The position numbers and the translations under genes are program-made. The notes beneath the pieces were generated by a model. That model worked only from the letters and a program-made list of their open reading frames with translations. It searched no databases and was not told where the DNA came from. From Tethya wilhelma (taxonomy: Eukaryota > Porifera > Demospongiae > Tethyida > Tethyidae), in the NCBI GenBank assembly GCA_964030475.1, contig CAXIPT010000003.1:12172519-12236518 (forward strand): a stretch of 64,000 nt of DNA, read 5' to 3'. Below are positions 62,848 to 64,000 of this stretch, piece after piece. Each line of letters begins with the position of its first letter. Positions within the stretch are counted from its first letter, which is position 1.

Positions 62848-63957
62848 CTAGATATAGAGTACAATACACCTAGGGCAAATAGCATCCTCATTGAACATAG
62901 CCAGTTCATCATAGTTTAAGTCACTCCACTCTGACCTAGAGCTTTTGCTCTGCCCATATAAGGAATAATAACCCTCAGGTGGCTCTTTAGGAACAGTTTG
63001 AGTAGCACTGTTTGGTCTGAAGGAATATATCCTCCTTGGTGCAACTTCACAGAGGAGCATTCCCCAGTAGCTTCCATTCAAAGGTCGTTTGTTAGAATCA
63101 CTGCCACGCATAAGGCAGTAGTCATGTGCTTTGGAGGAGTTTGGAGCAAAGTAGAAAGCCCGTCCTAGGCGCTGCCAGTTACCTTTGCTGATACGTTCAG
63201 AGAGAAATCCCTTCTTAGCAATTCCACACACACCACAACCAGTGTCATCACAGAATTCCATTGACTTGGCCAAATTACACTTCAGATTCGTTCCATGAAA
63301 GAACCTATTTGTGGTACGGTCAAAGGGAGGTAGTTTTTCAACAAATCTCTTAAACTTCTCATCAACTTCTGGGTTGTAAATGGGCAAAATTCTAACGATA
63401 GTGGGACAGGGTCCTTTCTTTGAGTCCCAAGTTGAGTCGAACTTGTTTTCAACGGTTTTATATAGCTTTGATGAACAATCCAAATGGATACATCTATGTA
63501 CTTCTGTATGTATAATCCCTGGATTAACGAGATAGGCTCTTGTAATAATTACTGAGAACAAATCGCAATAACTGAATAGAATTAATACCAGTAGAACACT
63601 CCACTGAACTCCACTCTCCAAATCGACTGCCCTGTCCTTCAGCTCTCACTTCAAACACATAGGAGGTCAAAGGTTGGAGAGATGAAGAGCTATATAATAT
63701 ATCAGTATCATCAGATGTAAACACTTTCCTCTGCACTAGAGCTGGCGAGTGGTGGTAAGACTTTTTCCTGTATCGGATGTGATAGCAAACAACATTAGCA
63801 TTTCCAATACAGTTTGGAGGAGAGCTCCAAGTGAGTGTCACTGATGGCTCGATGAGAGGACTCCAAGTGACCATCTCAGAAGACTCTGTAGGCATAATGG
63901 GCCTCAATTTTAAAGAAGCTTTGAGATTCTGTACACATTGTGGCACTATAGGTCCTG
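62848..63957 (-). CDS. FN3-PARP family protein, copy 6 (partial; 5' end beyond the window)
   Basis: Only the 3' part is present: one FN3 exon (about 63957-63590) and the PARP exon (about 63529-62848). The FN3 has an insertion near its start in which a degenerate repeat of the TWSP motif is duplicated (MVTWSPLIEPSVTLTWSSPP), making it longer than its relatives. The PARP keeps FFHGTNLKC, FYFAPNSSKAHDY and YDELAMFNEDAI. Like copy 3 it lacks Cys/His modules, and its PARP start (HLDCSSKLYKTVENKF) is closest to copy 3. The anchor exon must lie to the right of the window. Confidence 0.8.
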
Positions 63958-64000
63958 CATTTACACAATAATAATTATCATTACATAAGCTTATAAGTTA

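Noticed and set aside
42398..63957. Bacterial ADP-ribosylating toxin or bacterial contamination
   Set aside because: Genes have many GT-AG introns and FN3 exons of phase 1-1, and the catalytic pattern is the PARP H-Y-E type rather than the R-S-E type of many bacterial toxins.

Overview
The window is intron-rich animal DNA. It carries metazoan-type genes (G6PD, CHCHD4/MIA40, a nu/theta-type DNA polymerase, a C12orf56 homologue, a talin-like FERM protein, a TRAF/MATH protein and TGF-beta-like ligands) in a compact layout. Introns are mostly 80-1000 bp and rich in CA/GT and CT/GA microsatellites. Protein divergence, short intergenic gaps and DNA transposons suggest a non-bilaterian animal, most likely a sponge. 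That assignment is inference; no species marker was recognised. Two assembly gaps (8577-8644, 25443-26208) lie in microsatellites.

Left part (1-7.0 kb, minus strand): two paralogous secreted ligands, each with a signal peptide, a TGF-beta-type prodomain, an R-x-R-R furin site and cystine-knot-like mature units. The first has one unit. The second has four different units in tandem and carries an exact 659-bp tandem duplication that breaks its frame.

Middle part: a many-exon A-family DNA polymerase (7.6-19.7 kb, plus) has one exon inside an exact 711-bp tandem duplication. It is followed by G6PD (19.95-23.9 kb, plus), a protein with an N-terminal PTB/F3-like region and a C-terminal talin-like FERM (26.7-35.8 kb, plus), a membrane-anchored TRAF/MATH gene nested on the opposite strand in a FERM intron, CHCHD4 (37.2-38.05 kb, plus) and the C12orf56 homologue (38.3-42.2 kb, minus). 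tRNA-derived SINEs and MITEs sit in introns.

Right part (42.4-64 kb, minus strand): a head-to-tail cluster of six genes of one unusual family, plus a truncated seventh and short relics. Each complete member encodes a single transmembrane segment near the N-terminus, one to five fibronectin type III domains, zero to two short Cys/His modules, and a C-terminal PARP-type ADP-ribosyltransferase domain keeping the H-Y-E residues. The basic residues after the membrane segment suggest that FN3 and PARP regions face the cytosol. A KDZ-type DNA transposon with an apparently intact multi-exon transposase sits inside the cluster beside the truncated member. Variable FN3 number, relic exons and the truncated gene indicate birth-and-death evolution. 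This cluster is the best candidate for an undescribed system; a role in innate defence or self-recognition is speculation.
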